Source: Streptomyces sp. ISL-98
GTDB taxonomy: Bacteria > Actinomycetota > Actinomycetes > Streptomycetales > Streptomycetaceae
DNA: 64,000 nt
Direction of reading: 5' to 3'
Assembly: GCF_018614055.1 (NCBI RefSeq)
Contig: NZ_JAGGPB010000038.1
Location: 1 to 64,000 of the forward strand
Every line of letters begins with the position of its first letter. The stretch's first letter is position 1. Positions 41,867-50,340 of this stretch are shown one piece after another. Made by a program: the position numbers and the translations under genes. The notes under the pieces were generated by a model, which saw nothing but the letters and a program-made list of their open reading frames with translations, had not been told where the DNA came from and ran no database searches.

Positions 41867-43153
41867 TCAGACTCCCGTCAGGGTGTACGTACTCGTGCCG
41901 TCCTGCCTGCCGCTGGAGTACTGGCGGATCAACTCTCCGTCCGCGTACCGGTCGTGGCCCATCATGGAGCCGGTGTACTTGTTCTGCAGACCGATCTTCG
42001 AGCTGCCGGGTACGTCGCGGTAGATGTAGAACCGCTGGAGGTCGTCCTCCCCGCAGGTGGCCGTCGTCAGGTAGGCCTGTTCCTGGTTGGCTATGTTCGC
42101 CGGGATGGTGGCGCATCCGCCGTTGCCCCAGTTCCACAGGGTCGCCTCGAGGACTCCGTTGTTCTCCGTGACGTTGCACAGGCGCCAGTTGTCCAGGTGG
42201 GCGCTGGTGAAGTTGGATTTGCGCAGGCGGATGCCGTCGTTGGCCAGGAGCGGTGCGCTCCAGTTCAGGGGCTTGCCGGGGACGTCGATCTTGTAGGCGC
42301 CGGGTTGGCAGTTCAGGGCGGCCCGGGTGGCGGGCTTGGCGGGCTGGGTGGCCTTCGTGCTCTGGGCGGCTGTGGCGGCGTTGTTGGCGTCGTGCTTGGC
42401 CTGGTCAGCCTTGGGCGAGGAGACGGGCCCGGCCGGGTGTTTCGCGGTGGCGGCGGGGGAGCCGCAGTCGAGGAGGTCCTGTGCCTTGCGCATGATGCTG
42501 GTGGCGGGGACGGTGTCCTCGCAGCGGACCGCGCCTTCTTCGAGAGTGGTGTAGGTGGTGTAGCTGCCGCTCTCGGGCCCATCGACCCACTTGGTGGCGT
42601 AGGTACCGTTGCCGGTGTCGACGCGGTTGCAGTTCAGGCTGCCGTACTGGCCTGTGACCTTGCGGGTCCCCTCGTACAGGGCGTAGTAGCCGGGTCGGCG
42701 GAAGTCCCAGGAGATCGACTTGGACTCGCTGCTGGTGGTGCTGGAGGCTATCTGCACGTTCAGGCCCAGGCTCCCGCCCACCTGGCCGAGCAGTTCGACC
42801 TGGAAGCTGCCCTGGATGTTGGCGGAGAGGCCGACCTGGACCGTGACCACGGTCTGTGTACTGGTCTCGATCGTCTGGGAGCCTGTTGACCCCTCGGTGA
42901 CGTACCAGCCCTTGAAATGCGTGATCGTCGGAACGACCTGCGTGGACTTGATGTACGGGTAGCGCTTGCCGAGGTCAGCTGGCGTACAGGAATCTCCGAG
43001 CTTGGGCTGGCCGGCCGCCAGAGCGGCCGGCTTGGCCGCGGCCGGAACCGCTGGAGCGGCCGTCGCCGTCGTGGCGGCGAGCGCGGAGGCAGCGACCGCG
43101 GTGAGGACTGTCAGTCCTCTTCTCCAGAGGCCGGGTGATCGTGAATGACGCAT
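41867..43153 (-). CDS. Secreted beta-rich protein with cysteine-containing C-terminal domain
   Basis: 428 residues from ATG 43153 (GGGGG nine bases upstream; an ATG at 43162 is too close to it). A Sec signal peptide (RRGLTVLTAVAASALAATTA) ends in Ala-rich cleavage sites. The middle domain is Ser/Thr-rich with alternating hydrophobicity (TSTQTVVTVQVGLSANIQGS; LNVQIASSTTSSESKSISWD), as in beta-hairpin pore formers of the aerolysin type. The C-terminal domain (CQPGAYKIDVPGKPLN ... RFYIYRDVPGSSKIGL) has paired Cys and may be a carbohydrate-binding trefoil. Function inferred only: exported toxin or adhesin carried as transposon cargo. Confidence 0.6.
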   Translation of the reverse strand: MRHSRSPGLWRRGLTVLTAVAASALAATTATAAPAVPAAAKPAALAAGQPKLGDSCTPADLGKRYPYIKSTQVVPTITHFKGWYVTEGSTGSQTIETSTQTVVTVQVGLSANIQGSFQVELLGQVGGSLGLNVQIASSTTSSESKSISWDFRRPGYYALYEGTRKVTGQYGSLNCNRVDTGNGTYATKWVDGPESGSYTTYTTLEEGAVRCEDTVPATSIMRKAQDLLDCGSPAATAKHPAGPVSSPKADQAKHDANNAATAAQSTKATQPAKPATRAALNCQPGAYKIDVPGKPLNWSAPLLANDGIRLRKSNFTSAHLDNWRLCNVTENNGVLEATLWNWGNGGCATIPANIANQEQAYLTTATCGEDDLQRFYIYRDVPGSSKIGLQNKYTGSMMGHDRYADGELIRQYSSGRQDGTSTYTLTGV

Positions 43154-44094
43154 CGTGCTCATCCCCCTTGGACCGGTCTCCGCGTGGGGCACGCGGGAGT
43201 CCCGGCCGGTGGTGTGGTCGGTGTGACGGTGAGTGGTTATTGATCAGGGTGAACTTAGCGTCGGCAGCGGTGGGGTGACGATGACGGAATCAGCCAGTTC
43301 CGGGTGCAACTCATGGCCCTTTATGGACTGTTCGGCGGCCTTGACTTGCCCAGTTTCATCAGAATTTCATGGGCGTAGAGATAATTCGCCAACACCATTG
43401 TGCCAATGGGCTGTTTGGTCGTGAATCTGCTGCCGTCAACCCCGACGACGGGCGACTTCCCTTGCAGTCCCTCGTCGTGTGCCGGTGCGTCCGACCGCCG
43501 CCGAACAGTCACGGTATTCGGCCAACTTCCGTAGTCCGAAACCGTGTTCCTTCAGTGGGTCACGGCGGCCTGGGTATTTGCGCGCTTGCCCGAACAGCTC
43601 TATGAACGACGGAAGCAGACCCTCACCAGCACGGTGAAGGGAATCCATCGGAGGCGGTGCGCCTGCACTCTGGGAGTTTCGTCGGAGCCAGAGGCAGGCA
43701 TTTCGATCGAGGAGACCATGTCAGGGTAAATCGGCCGGCCCTCGCCGCGCGATATCACCGATGCCGCATCCCTCCCCGGACAAAGTCGCCTGCCCCAGGA
43801 GGGGCAGACCCGTCCATGGCCCATCTGTTCGGCGCAGAGGAATCACCTTGTGACCGGCGATCAGATGCGCTTGCAGGGCCGACTGTGGGTGCGAGCACCA
43901 GAGTCGGCCAGCGTTTGAGTAAACCATCGCGTAGCGGCACGGTACGACAATCCCGCCTGCCGCCATGCCGAACGACCCGTAGCTGATGGCCCGCTGCGCC
44001 CAACGTCGGCCGGCAACGTCCGCATGAGCCCCGAGGGCTTCCAGTACGCACTTCGAGACCGTACCCACCGGAAAACGCGGAGAAGAGGATGAAC
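43154..44094. other. Divergent intergenic region without a convincing gene
   Basis: About 940 bp between two oppositely oriented secreted-protein genes. GC is lower and irregular compared with the surroundings. Short ORFs exist on both strands, but none has a recognisable domain, consistent codon bias or a good ribosome binding site. It probably holds the promoters of both cargo genes and perhaps decayed insertion DNA. Confidence 0.4.
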
Positions 44095-45402
44095 ATGTCC
44101 ATACCAGGTTCACGTCGCCACCGCGGCAGGCGAAACCGAAAGCCGAACAGGCTGCGCCGCGCCCTGTCACGGGCGACGGTGGCCGCGACGGCCGTCGCTG
44201 TCGCGTTCAGTGGCGGCACAGCGACGGCCGCCCCCGCGCCCACACATCCCGCCGACCGCGCAAGCACCGTCACGGAAGGCCCGACGAACCACACCATCAC
44301 GTCCAAGATGACCACAGTGCGGGTGACGGAACTGGTCACCAGAACCCCGGACCGCGCGGGCAACGTCACCGTGCGGCTGGTCAACGGGAAGACCATTCCC
44401 ATCCCCGCGGCCAACAAGGACCTTGTGATGCGCCGCACCGCCCAGCAGGCCAAGGCCCTCCCCAAGGACACCGGCGACATCACATGCGGCATCGCCTGGA
44501 TCAAGCTCAAGGAGAAGTCAAACAAGCACCCGGTCGCCATTGAGACCGGGTTTCTTCTGGACAAAGTGGAAGCTATCGACTTCACCTGGTTCGCCACCAT
44601 CAAGGGGCCGGACTACTCCTACGAGTACACCACTCGCGGCACCCCCGTTTACGGCGACAGCTGGGAAGGCGACTATCAGAGCGATAAGGATCAGGCCGAG
44701 GGAACCTACACGGCCATGGTCGACCGATCCAACATCGTGCTGACGAACGGCGCAGTCTGCACCAATGTGGGGACAGCAAAGGACACGCGGCGCCTCACTA
44801 AGCCGAAGGCCGCATGCCTGAAAATGATGCAGGCCAATTCCCGCGACGGGTGGATCCTCAACAGCACCCAACCGGTCAAGCACCGCAACAAGACCGACCC
44901 GAGCAGCCCGGCCGGGACCCGGGCAGCCGGGGCGCAGGCCTGCCTGCGGAAGAATCTCGGCGACGGCAGCCCGGCTTCGCATCCTAAGGAAGACATCACC
45001 GGCTGGCGCGACGCAGAGCAGTTCGTCGCCACGCACTCGCCCGGAACCTCGATCTCCCGGTGTCACCTGATCGCCAACATCCTCGGCGGGAAAGGGCAGA
45101 TAGAGGACGGCGGTCAGAACAACCTCGTCCCCTGCTGGCAGGTGGGGATGAACACCGGAACACCCAGCATGCGGACCTACGAGAAAGCGGTGAAGGACGC
45201 AGTTGAGGCGGCCACCATGGGGCCGGATGATGCGGTCTACTACCAGGTGACACCCCTCTACAAGGACAGCGACAGCACGATCCCCACGGGTGTCACCATG
45301 AGCGCCGCGGTTCAGCGGGCGGACGGAACGCAGAGTCTGCTGCCCATCACCGGCGTTACCAACACCAAGGGGACCACCGGGCAGCTCAACCTCGGAAACT
45401 GA
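44095..45402 (+). CDS. Secreted DNA/RNA non-specific endonuclease-like protein
   Basis: 435 residues from ATG 44095 (AGAGG six bases upstream; an ATG at 44089 is too close). A long, basic signal peptide (MSIPGSRRHRGRRNRKPNRL, then ATVAATAVAVAFSGG) suggests Sec export. The middle is a beta-rich region of unknown fold. The C-terminal ~130 residues match the bacterial NS-type nuclease pattern: ISRCHLIANILGGKG, GGQNNLVPCWQVGMNT, then MRTYEKAV and VYYQVTPLYKDSDS. Family knowledge: RGHL(I/V)A-type His/Asn metal nucleases act as secreted toxins or nutrient nucleases. A toxin role here is inference, helped by the adjacent cytosolic gene. Confidence 0.7.
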   Translation: MSIPGSRRHRGRRNRKPNRLRRALSRATVAATAVAVAFSGGTATAAPAPTHPADRASTVTEGPTNHTITSKMTTVRVTELVTRTPDRAGNVTVRLVNGKTIPIPAANKDLVMRRTAQQAKALPKDTGDITCGIAWIKLKEKSNKHPVAIETGFLLDKVEAIDFTWFATIKGPDYSYEYTTRGTPVYGDSWEGDYQSDKDQAEGTYTAMVDRSNIVLTNGAVCTNVGTAKDTRRLTKPKAACLKMMQANSRDGWILNSTQPVKHRNKTDPSSPAGTRAAGAQACLRKNLGDGSPASHPKEDITGWRDAEQFVATHSPGTSISRCHLIANILGGKGQIEDGGQNNLVPCWQVGMNTGTPSMRTYEKAVKDAVEAATMGPDDAVYYQVTPLYKDSDSTIPTGVTMSAAVQRADGTQSLLPITGVTNTKGTTGQLNLGN

Positions 45403-45433
45403 TGCCAACCAGCTAGTGCCTACGGGAGCCAGT

Positions 45434-46483
45434 ATGAGTCGCACCACCCCGCCGCGGCCGTTCGACGTCACCGCGCTCTTCCCTCAACTGGCCCCGCTGG
45501 CACGCACGGCGACCCGGCTGCACCCCCGCCCCGGATCGCCGTCGGTGCACGACAGCTCCGTCGGCGGGCCACTGCTGTGGCCCGCCGACAAGCCGTGGCC
45601 GCACTGCGAAGGGCCGCACGAGGGGCACGGTGCGGGCACAGGCCCCTCGCCGCAGGACGTGCGGCTGCTGCGCCGTCACCGGGCGGCACTGGAAGCGCGG
45701 CGGCACCGCGATCCCCAAGGCCCCTGGGCCACGCCTGAAGAACTGGCGACCGACAGCCGCCTCCAGGCCGCCCGCCCGTGGCCCCAGGGTCCAATCGCCA
45801 TGCTGCCCGTGGCACAGCTGTACGCGCGTGACGTTCCTCAACTCCGCACGCTCGGGCCGTCCGAGGCCGATCTCCTCCAGGTCCTCTGGTGTCCCTTCGA
45901 CCACCCGGCGAACCCCAGGCCCCTACTGCTCTGGCGGACCGCCTCCGAGGTCACCGATATCCTCGGCGCCCCTCCCGAGCCCTCCGCCATCCAGTTCTCC
46001 GACTACCTGCCCGAACCCTGCCTGTTCGCACCGGAGCAGGTCACCGAATACCCGAACTTCCTGGAGCTGAGCAAGGAGCTGCAGGAGCAGCTTCGCGACC
46101 AGAACAGGTGGCAGGCGGCCGGATCAGCGGTGGACAGCTCCTACGAAGCCGCCCCGGAGGAGTTCTACCAGAACCACCTCTCGGTCTCCCCCGGCTGGAA
46201 GGTCGGGGGCTGGAGCAACTGGGGCCTCACCGACCCCCTGCCCCGGCGCTGCCCCGAGTGCGACACTGAGATGGACCCGTTGCTGACGATCGCCTCGACC
46301 GAATGGGACGGTGGCAGCGAAAACTGGGCCCCCGTCGAGAACCAGACTGGCGACCAACCACCCCTACCTCAGGGAACTCCCCCGGCGAACTTCACCAGGG
46401 TCGTCCTAGCCGGGGGCTATGGCATGCAATTTCACATCTGCCCGGCATCCCCAGACCACCCGCACATTGAACTGATTCAGTGA
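45434..46483 (+). CDS. Cytosolic DUF1963-like protein downstream of the nuclease
   Basis: 349 residues from ATG 45434 with GGGAG upstream, 31 bp after the nuclease stop and co-oriented. Features: GGPLLWPADKPWPHC near the N-terminus, AMLPVAQLYARDVPQLRTLG, LLQVLWCPFDHPANPRPLLL, GWKVGGWSNWGL, and a Cys pair RRCPECDTEMDPLLTI. This layout is shared by many Streptomyces hypothetical proteins and resembles DUF1963 (SMI1-like surroundings). It has no signal peptide. It could be an immunity protein for the nuclease, but relatives also occur alone, so this is inference. Confidence 0.6.
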   Translation: MSRTTPPRPFDVTALFPQLAPLARTATRLHPRPGSPSVHDSSVGGPLLWPADKPWPHCEGPHEGHGAGTGPSPQDVRLLRRHRAALEARRHRDPQGPWATPEELATDSRLQAARPWPQGPIAMLPVAQLYARDVPQLRTLGPSEADLLQVLWCPFDHPANPRPLLLWRTASEVTDILGAPPEPSAIQFSDYLPEPCLFAPEQVTEYPNFLELSKELQEQLRDQNRWQAAGSAVDSSYEAAPEEFYQNHLSVSPGWKVGGWSNWGLTDPLPRRCPECDTEMDPLLTIASTEWDGGSENWAPVENQTGDQPPLPQGTPPANFTRVVLAGGYGMQFHICPASPDHPHIELIQ

Positions 46484-46540
46484 GCCTCTTTCATTCTGAA
46501 TATCCGCAGTTCAGCAGTGTGTGGACGAGATCAGGGAGTG

Positions 46541-46790
46541 TCAGCGGCGGGCGGTGGCGAGGAAACCCAGGAGGTGCGCGCAGGCGCGGGCCAGTTCGCG
46601 CAGTGCGGGCACGTGCCCGGCCGGTACGTGGGCGGGACCGGTGGCCAGTGTGTGGCGGGCATGGTCGTAGGACGCCTTGTGCCGGTCCCGTTTCAGGCTG
46701 GCGTGATCCATTGCGTTGAGCAGCGGATGAGCCTCGAACAACAAGAGGGCGAGGTGCCCGTGCAGCAGACGTGCAGCAGCAGACCCTGAA
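46541..46790 (-). pseudogene. DUF6415-like gene fragment
   Basis: The frame ending TGA at 46541-46543 reads LLHGHLALLLFEAHPLLNAM, then DHARHTLATGPAHVPA and ALRELARACAHLLGFLATAR, the pattern of the C-terminal half of Streptomyces DUF6415 proteins. Its N-terminus is lost where an IS701 transposase fragment begins. Confidence 0.45.
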
Positions 46791-46794
46791 CGCC

Positions 46795-46879
46795 GGCCGT
46801 TCAGATCGGCGTGTTCGCCGCTTACGCCACCAGCCGCGGTCACGCGCTGGTCGACCGCGAGCTCTACCTGCCCAAAGAG
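46795..46879 (+). pseudogene. IS701-family transposase fragment
   Basis: About 28 codons read VQIGVFAAYATSRGHALVDR followed by ELYLPKE, a conserved central segment of IS701-type transposases. Sequence of the family is absent on both sides: DUF6415-like DNA lies to the left and an IS5-type element starts at 46877. It differs from the IS701 copy at 40184. Confidence 0.65.
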
Positions 46880-47774
46880 CTCGTAACACGATCACGAGTG
46901 GGTCTTCTTGAGGCGTCGCCAGCAGATGAGGCTGCAGGCCAATGAGACGAAGGCGTCATGGAGTTCGGGTCTGCGTTCCCAGCGGACGGCCAGGCGTTTG
47001 AAGTGGTGGAGCAGGGCGAAGGTCTGTTCCACGACGTAGCGGATTTTGCCCATGCCCTGGATGTTCGGGGCTCCCTTGCGGGAGATGACGGGCAGGATCT
47101 TGCGCTTGCGGAGTGCGTCCCGGTTCGGGTTCGAGTCGTAGCCCTTGTCACCCAGCAGGGCTTCGGGGCGTCGTCGCGGCCGGCCGGGTCGACCGGCGAC
47201 GGGCGGGATGCCATCGACGAGGGCGAGGGTCTGGGTGACGTCGTTGACGTTCGCTGCGGTGGTGATGACCTTGAGCGGGGTGCCGCGGCCGTCACAGATC
47301 AGGTGGTGCTTGCTGCCCGCCTTCCGCCGGTCGACCGGCGACGGACCGGTTTTGGCACCCCCGTTTTCGCGCGGATGTGGGAGCCGTCCACGCACGCACG
47401 TGACCAGTCGAGTTCGCCGGCCGCGTGCAGTTCTGCCAGCAGAATCCGGTGCAGCTGGTCGAAGACTCCTGCCTTCTGCCAGCGGTCCAGACGCCGCCAG
47501 CAGGTCTGCCCGGAGCCGAACCCCAGCTCCGGTGGCAGGAGTTGCCAGGCGATGTCGTTGTAGAGGACGTACAGGATGCCCTGCAGACACCGCCGGTCCG
47601 CCACCGGACGCGGCCCCGGCCCCTTCATCGGCCAGGACGGCAACAACGGCTCGATCAGCGCCCACAAGTCGTCGTCCACGATCCACGGTCGAGTACCCAC
47701 ACCACGCGAACGACCGAAAAATCATACCGGTCACGCTCTGCCAGGGCACTTCAACAAGATCGTGTTACGAGCTC
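46877..47774 (-). mobile_element. IS5-family (IS427-group-like) insertion sequence
   Basis: Perfect 17-bp inverted repeats GAGCTCGTAACACGATC at 46877-46893 and 47758-47774 enclose a two-frame transposase. The two flanks are unrelated (IS701 remnant left, transposon right end starting at a would-be tnsA ATG right), so DNA next to it was probably deleted after insertion. Confidence 0.85.
46892..47700 (-). CDS. IS5-family transposase read in two frames
   Basis: The first frame (GTG 47700) encodes the N-terminal HTH part: IVDDDLWALIEPLLPSWP, WRRLDRWQKAGVFDQLH, and ACVDGSHIRA with the first catalytic Asp. The second frame continues GGAKTGPSPVDRRKAGSKHH, LLGDKGYDSNPNRDALRKRK with the second Asp, and the C-terminal YVVEQTFALLHHFKRLAVRW with the Glu. 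They meet at AAAA (47364-47367). Many IS427-group elements use programmed frameshifting here, so this may be natural; a missing A is the alternative. Confidence 0.82.
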
Positions 47775-47934
47775 ATACGGAAACGGTGCGAAAAACGCGC
47801 CGCCCAAAACTGGAGGATCGTTAACAGTTAACAACTGACCGCCACCGAGCGTTACCGTTGTCCATGATCACGCGGAAGTGTCCAAACGGTGCTCATGATC
47901 ACGCGGAAATGTCCACGGAATCGCGGAACCTAGA
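47774..47934. repeat. Internal right-end copy RE2
   Basis: Begins with CAT, the complement of a tnsA start codon, and continues ACGGAAACGGTGCGAAA as upstream of both tnsA copies. Two ~23-bp repeats at 47861-47883 and 47892-47914 (core CATGATCACGCGGAA) are 31 bp apart. It ends CGCGGAACCTAGA; compared with the outer right end the terminal ACA has become AGA. Confidence 0.8.
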
Positions 47935-47940
47935 CGAGGA

Positions 47941-48045
47941 TCTAGGGACCGCATCTTCGTGAGTACTGGCTCCTGCGGCGATGGCGTTTTCCGCATGGGA
48001 TGAGCACTACTGGCGGGGGCGGATCATGAGCAGAACGTCCCAGCG
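47941..48045. repeat. Internal left-end copy LE2
   Basis: TCTAGGGACCGCATCTTC parallels the outer left end TGTAGGGAGCGCGACTTC, followed by TGAGTACTGGCTCCTGCGG and GATCATGAGCAGAA as in LE1. Only six bases (CGAGGA, 47935-47940) separate it from RE2. The next 200 bp to 48244 hold no gene that I can support. Confidence 0.8.
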
Positions 48046-48244
48046 GGCTGCCTTCGGTGGTCGCTCTGCGTGATTCGTGCCGTCTTCGTCCTGCCGCCAG
48101 TAGGGCAGCCAAATGGCGCGGGTGGTTCGTTGTGAACGAGTTCTCCATCGGTGTTGTTAGGGCCGGGGGTGCACCAAGGATCGGGGCGGATCCCCGGTCT
48201 CGATAGCGCGAGTGTCTCCAGTACTGCCCGCCGGGGCATCGAGG

Positions 48245-48964
48245 TCAATACCTCATGGATTGCGAGGCGAGAACGGCTGCCAGGTCTGGGGCGCCGAAGA
48301 ACTTGCTGTTTGCCTCGGCGAACACAGTTAGGGGTACTGCGTAGGAGCTGTAGGCGCGTCCTGCGACCGGATTGAGGCTGGCCAAGCCGAACATATCTCG
48401 GTGCTTTTCGAGGATCGCGAGGGCTTCTTTCGCGAATGTGCGGGGATCTGGTTGATGTTTGCCGAGTCGCGCCTTTGCTGCCTTGACGGATCCGTTGACC
48501 TCTGGCCAGATTTGCCACAATGGCAGCCAACCAGGCTGCAGCAGGTCGTCGATGATGTCGGCGGCTCGTCGGCGCCGCTCCAACCATCTACGCGGTGTGG
48601 GATTCTCAAGCAGGTTGACCGCTTGGCAGATTTGGGTCTCGGAGCATTCCTTGTCAAGAATTACTTCCGCATCGAACCAGGCGCATGCGGCGAGCGCAAA
48701 AAGCGTCCTACCATTTTCAGAAAGAGACGTATGTACGATGCGACGGACTTCTGGACATCGGTCGAATAAGAATTCCATGATACTCAGCCCTGTTTCGGTG
48801 GGGCTGTTCAGGTCGAAATCTACAAATGCTGCAGTCCAGTCGGAATTGATTCCCGCCTCCACCTCATGCTTGCAAGTGTAGATGTCGCACGGGAGCTCGA
48901 GGACTGCTGCCAGTCCTCGAGCGAGCGTGGTGCGATGATCGTCGACGATCAATACGCGGGTCAA
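48245..48964 (-). CDS. Response regulator with unusual output domain
   Basis: 239 residues from TTG 48964 (AGGAGGG upstream), overlapping the kinase stop. The N-terminal receiver domain has the acidic pair in VLIVDDHRTTLARG, phospho-acceptor Asp in AAFVDFDLNSP, Thr/Ser in IVHTSLSENG and Lys in VILDKECSE. The C-terminal ~110 residues (RRRRAADIIDDLLQPGWLPL, KAAKARLGKHQPDPR) are helical and basic but do not show an obvious LuxR or OmpR HTH. GC is lower than in the host operon. It pairs with the adjacent kinase. Confidence 0.78.
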   Translation of the reverse strand: MTRVLIVDDHRTTLARGLAAVLELPCDIYTCKHEVEAGINSDWTAAFVDFDLNSPTETGLSIMEFLFDRCPEVRRIVHTSLSENGRTLFALAACAWFDAEVILDKECSETQICQAVNLLENPTPRRWLERRRRAADIIDDLLQPGWLPLWQIWPEVNGSVKAAKARLGKHQPDPRTFAKEALAILEKHRDMFGLASLNPVAGRAYSSYAVPLTVFAEANSKFFGAPDLAAVLASQSMRY

Positions 48965-50220
48965 GATCCCTCCTGGGGAAGTTCCTCTCGTACGGCTGTA
49001 CGCCAGGTGGCTGTTACTACCTTGCCGTCTGATGTCGAATCCCATGCCAGCGATCCATGTCGGTTGGCGAGGTGTCGTGCAACTCTCTCCAGACCCCCGG
49101 CGGGCCTTTGCCATGATCCAGGTTGAAAGGGCGGCCCGTCGTCGTGGATATCCGCGATGTAGAGATCGCCTTCAAGTCGCAGTTGGATGCTGATTTCGGC
49201 GGCGCCGTACTTTGCCGCGTTGAGCGCGAGTTCATGCAACACGAACCTAGCGGTCTCCTTGTCTTGATCGGCGAAGGGCTTCTGCGGTGGATCGAAGACG
49301 ATGGGCACCGCATACTGCCCGCTTACCTGGTCGAGCTGCCCCAGAAGCAGGCCGGGCCAGTCGGAACGGCTGGTGGGATCCCGATCCATGTAGAGGGTCT
49401 CCCGCATGGCGCCGTCCACCTGAATTAGCGCGTACCAAAGCTCTGGATCCTGCTCTTTGTGTCGTTCGAGCTGCCTCCTGAGGGCTGTCATCTGGCCGCC
49501 GACCGTGGTGTGGGCTGCATCGGTGATGTCCCTGCGCCCTTCTTGACGTTGTGCCGCGCTATAGGGAGCGACCCAAGTCAGAAGCCGGTCAGTCTCCCTG
49601 ATACGCCACTGAACAAGCAGGACTGCGCCGCAGACAAGGGCGACAACTCCTCGCTGCCCCGAGTCCCAGGAAGCTGGCATCACCTCCGCAGCCATGATGG
49701 CGGCCGCTCCTGCTGCGACTGCACTCCTGAGCCGCAACGCCAGTCCGGGCAGGCGGGCATCAGGGTTGAACCACGTCGTGTCCACGAAGATCGCCGAGGT
49801 AACGCTTGCCAGGTATCCAGCGGCACCCACCAGTGCCAAGAGGCGCGGATACCAAAGGTCACCCATCGCCCAAGCGGGCAGCAGCGGAAGGAGAAGCGCG
49901 CTAGCCGTCTCGATAATGCCGGAGGCGTTGGCGCTGAAGTCGCCCTTCGTGCCTTTCCCCGAGCGCAATGCCACGCGGGCGAGCCACTCGCCGGGCGGAT
50001 CCTCCCGCCCCTCGTACAAGCCGTTGGCCAGGGACATGTACACGCCCAGGAAGGCGAGGCCCAGGATAATCCATCCCCACCAGGCGGAGGTCGTCAGAGC
50101 GTAAGCCACCACCAATGCCACTGCGGCACAGGAACGGGTTACTGCCGCACGGATCGTGTAGTCGGATTGCCGCGCTGAGGTGATCCAGTACGCGGCCGGG
50201 GACTGAGGGGACTTAGTCAT
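48961..50220 (-). CDS. Membrane sensor histidine kinase
   Basis: 419 residues from ATG 50220 (MTKSPQSPAAYWITSARQSD). Six or so hydrophobic segments occupy residues ~30-215, then AHTTVGGQMTALRRQLERHK as probable dimerisation/phospho-His helix, and an HATPase_c domain with N box VLHELALNAAKYGA, G1 box DIHDDGPPF and a later GG(L)ERVARHL. No periplasmic sensor domain is evident, so it may sense through the membrane part. It is divergent from a small secreted-protein gene, which is a candidate target of the system. Confidence 0.8.
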   Translation of the reverse strand: MTKSPQSPAAYWITSARQSDYTIRAAVTRSCAAVALVVAYALTTSAWWGWIILGLAFLGVYMSLANGLYEGREDPPGEWLARVALRSGKGTKGDFSANASGIIETASALLLPLLPAWAMGDLWYPRLLALVGAAGYLASVTSAIFVDTTWFNPDARLPGLALRLRSAVAAGAAAIMAAEVMPASWDSGQRGVVALVCGAVLLVQWRIRETDRLLTWVAPYSAAQRQEGRRDITDAAHTTVGGQMTALRRQLERHKEQDPELWYALIQVDGAMRETLYMDRDPTSRSDWPGLLLGQLDQVSGQYAVPIVFDPPQKPFADQDKETARFVLHELALNAAKYGAAEISIQLRLEGDLYIADIHDDGPPFQPGSWQRPAGGLERVARHLANRHGSLAWDSTSDGKVVTATWRTAVREELPQEGS

Positions 50221-50255
50221 GCCAACACCCTTGCTCCTCCGCCCCGCGGTGACGC

Positions 50256-50272
50256 GCACTTTTGTGCAAGTG
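50256..50272. promoter_or_regulatory. Overlapping palindromes in the divergent promoter region
   Basis: GCACTTTTGTGC (50256-50267) overlaps CACTT-TTGTGC-AAGTG (50257-50272) in the 120 bp between the kinase start and the secreted-protein start. A TTCTTAT box lies downstream toward the latter. This is a plausible operator for the response regulator. Confidence 0.4.
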
Positions 50273-50340
50273 TCGTACCGGCAAGGTGCTGTTCTTATCT
50301 GCAAGGACCGCACTCAGCGGACCCGACCGGAGGAGAACAC

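Noticed and set aside
43436..43824. Short minus-strand ORFs between the two secreted-protein genes
   Set aside because: No recognisable domain, no ribosome binding site and inconsistent codon bias; not reported as genes.
44700..44712. GGAACCTACACGG resembling a Tn7-like terminus
   Set aside because: It lies inside the intact nuclease coding sequence with no inverted partner and no duplication, so chance is likely.
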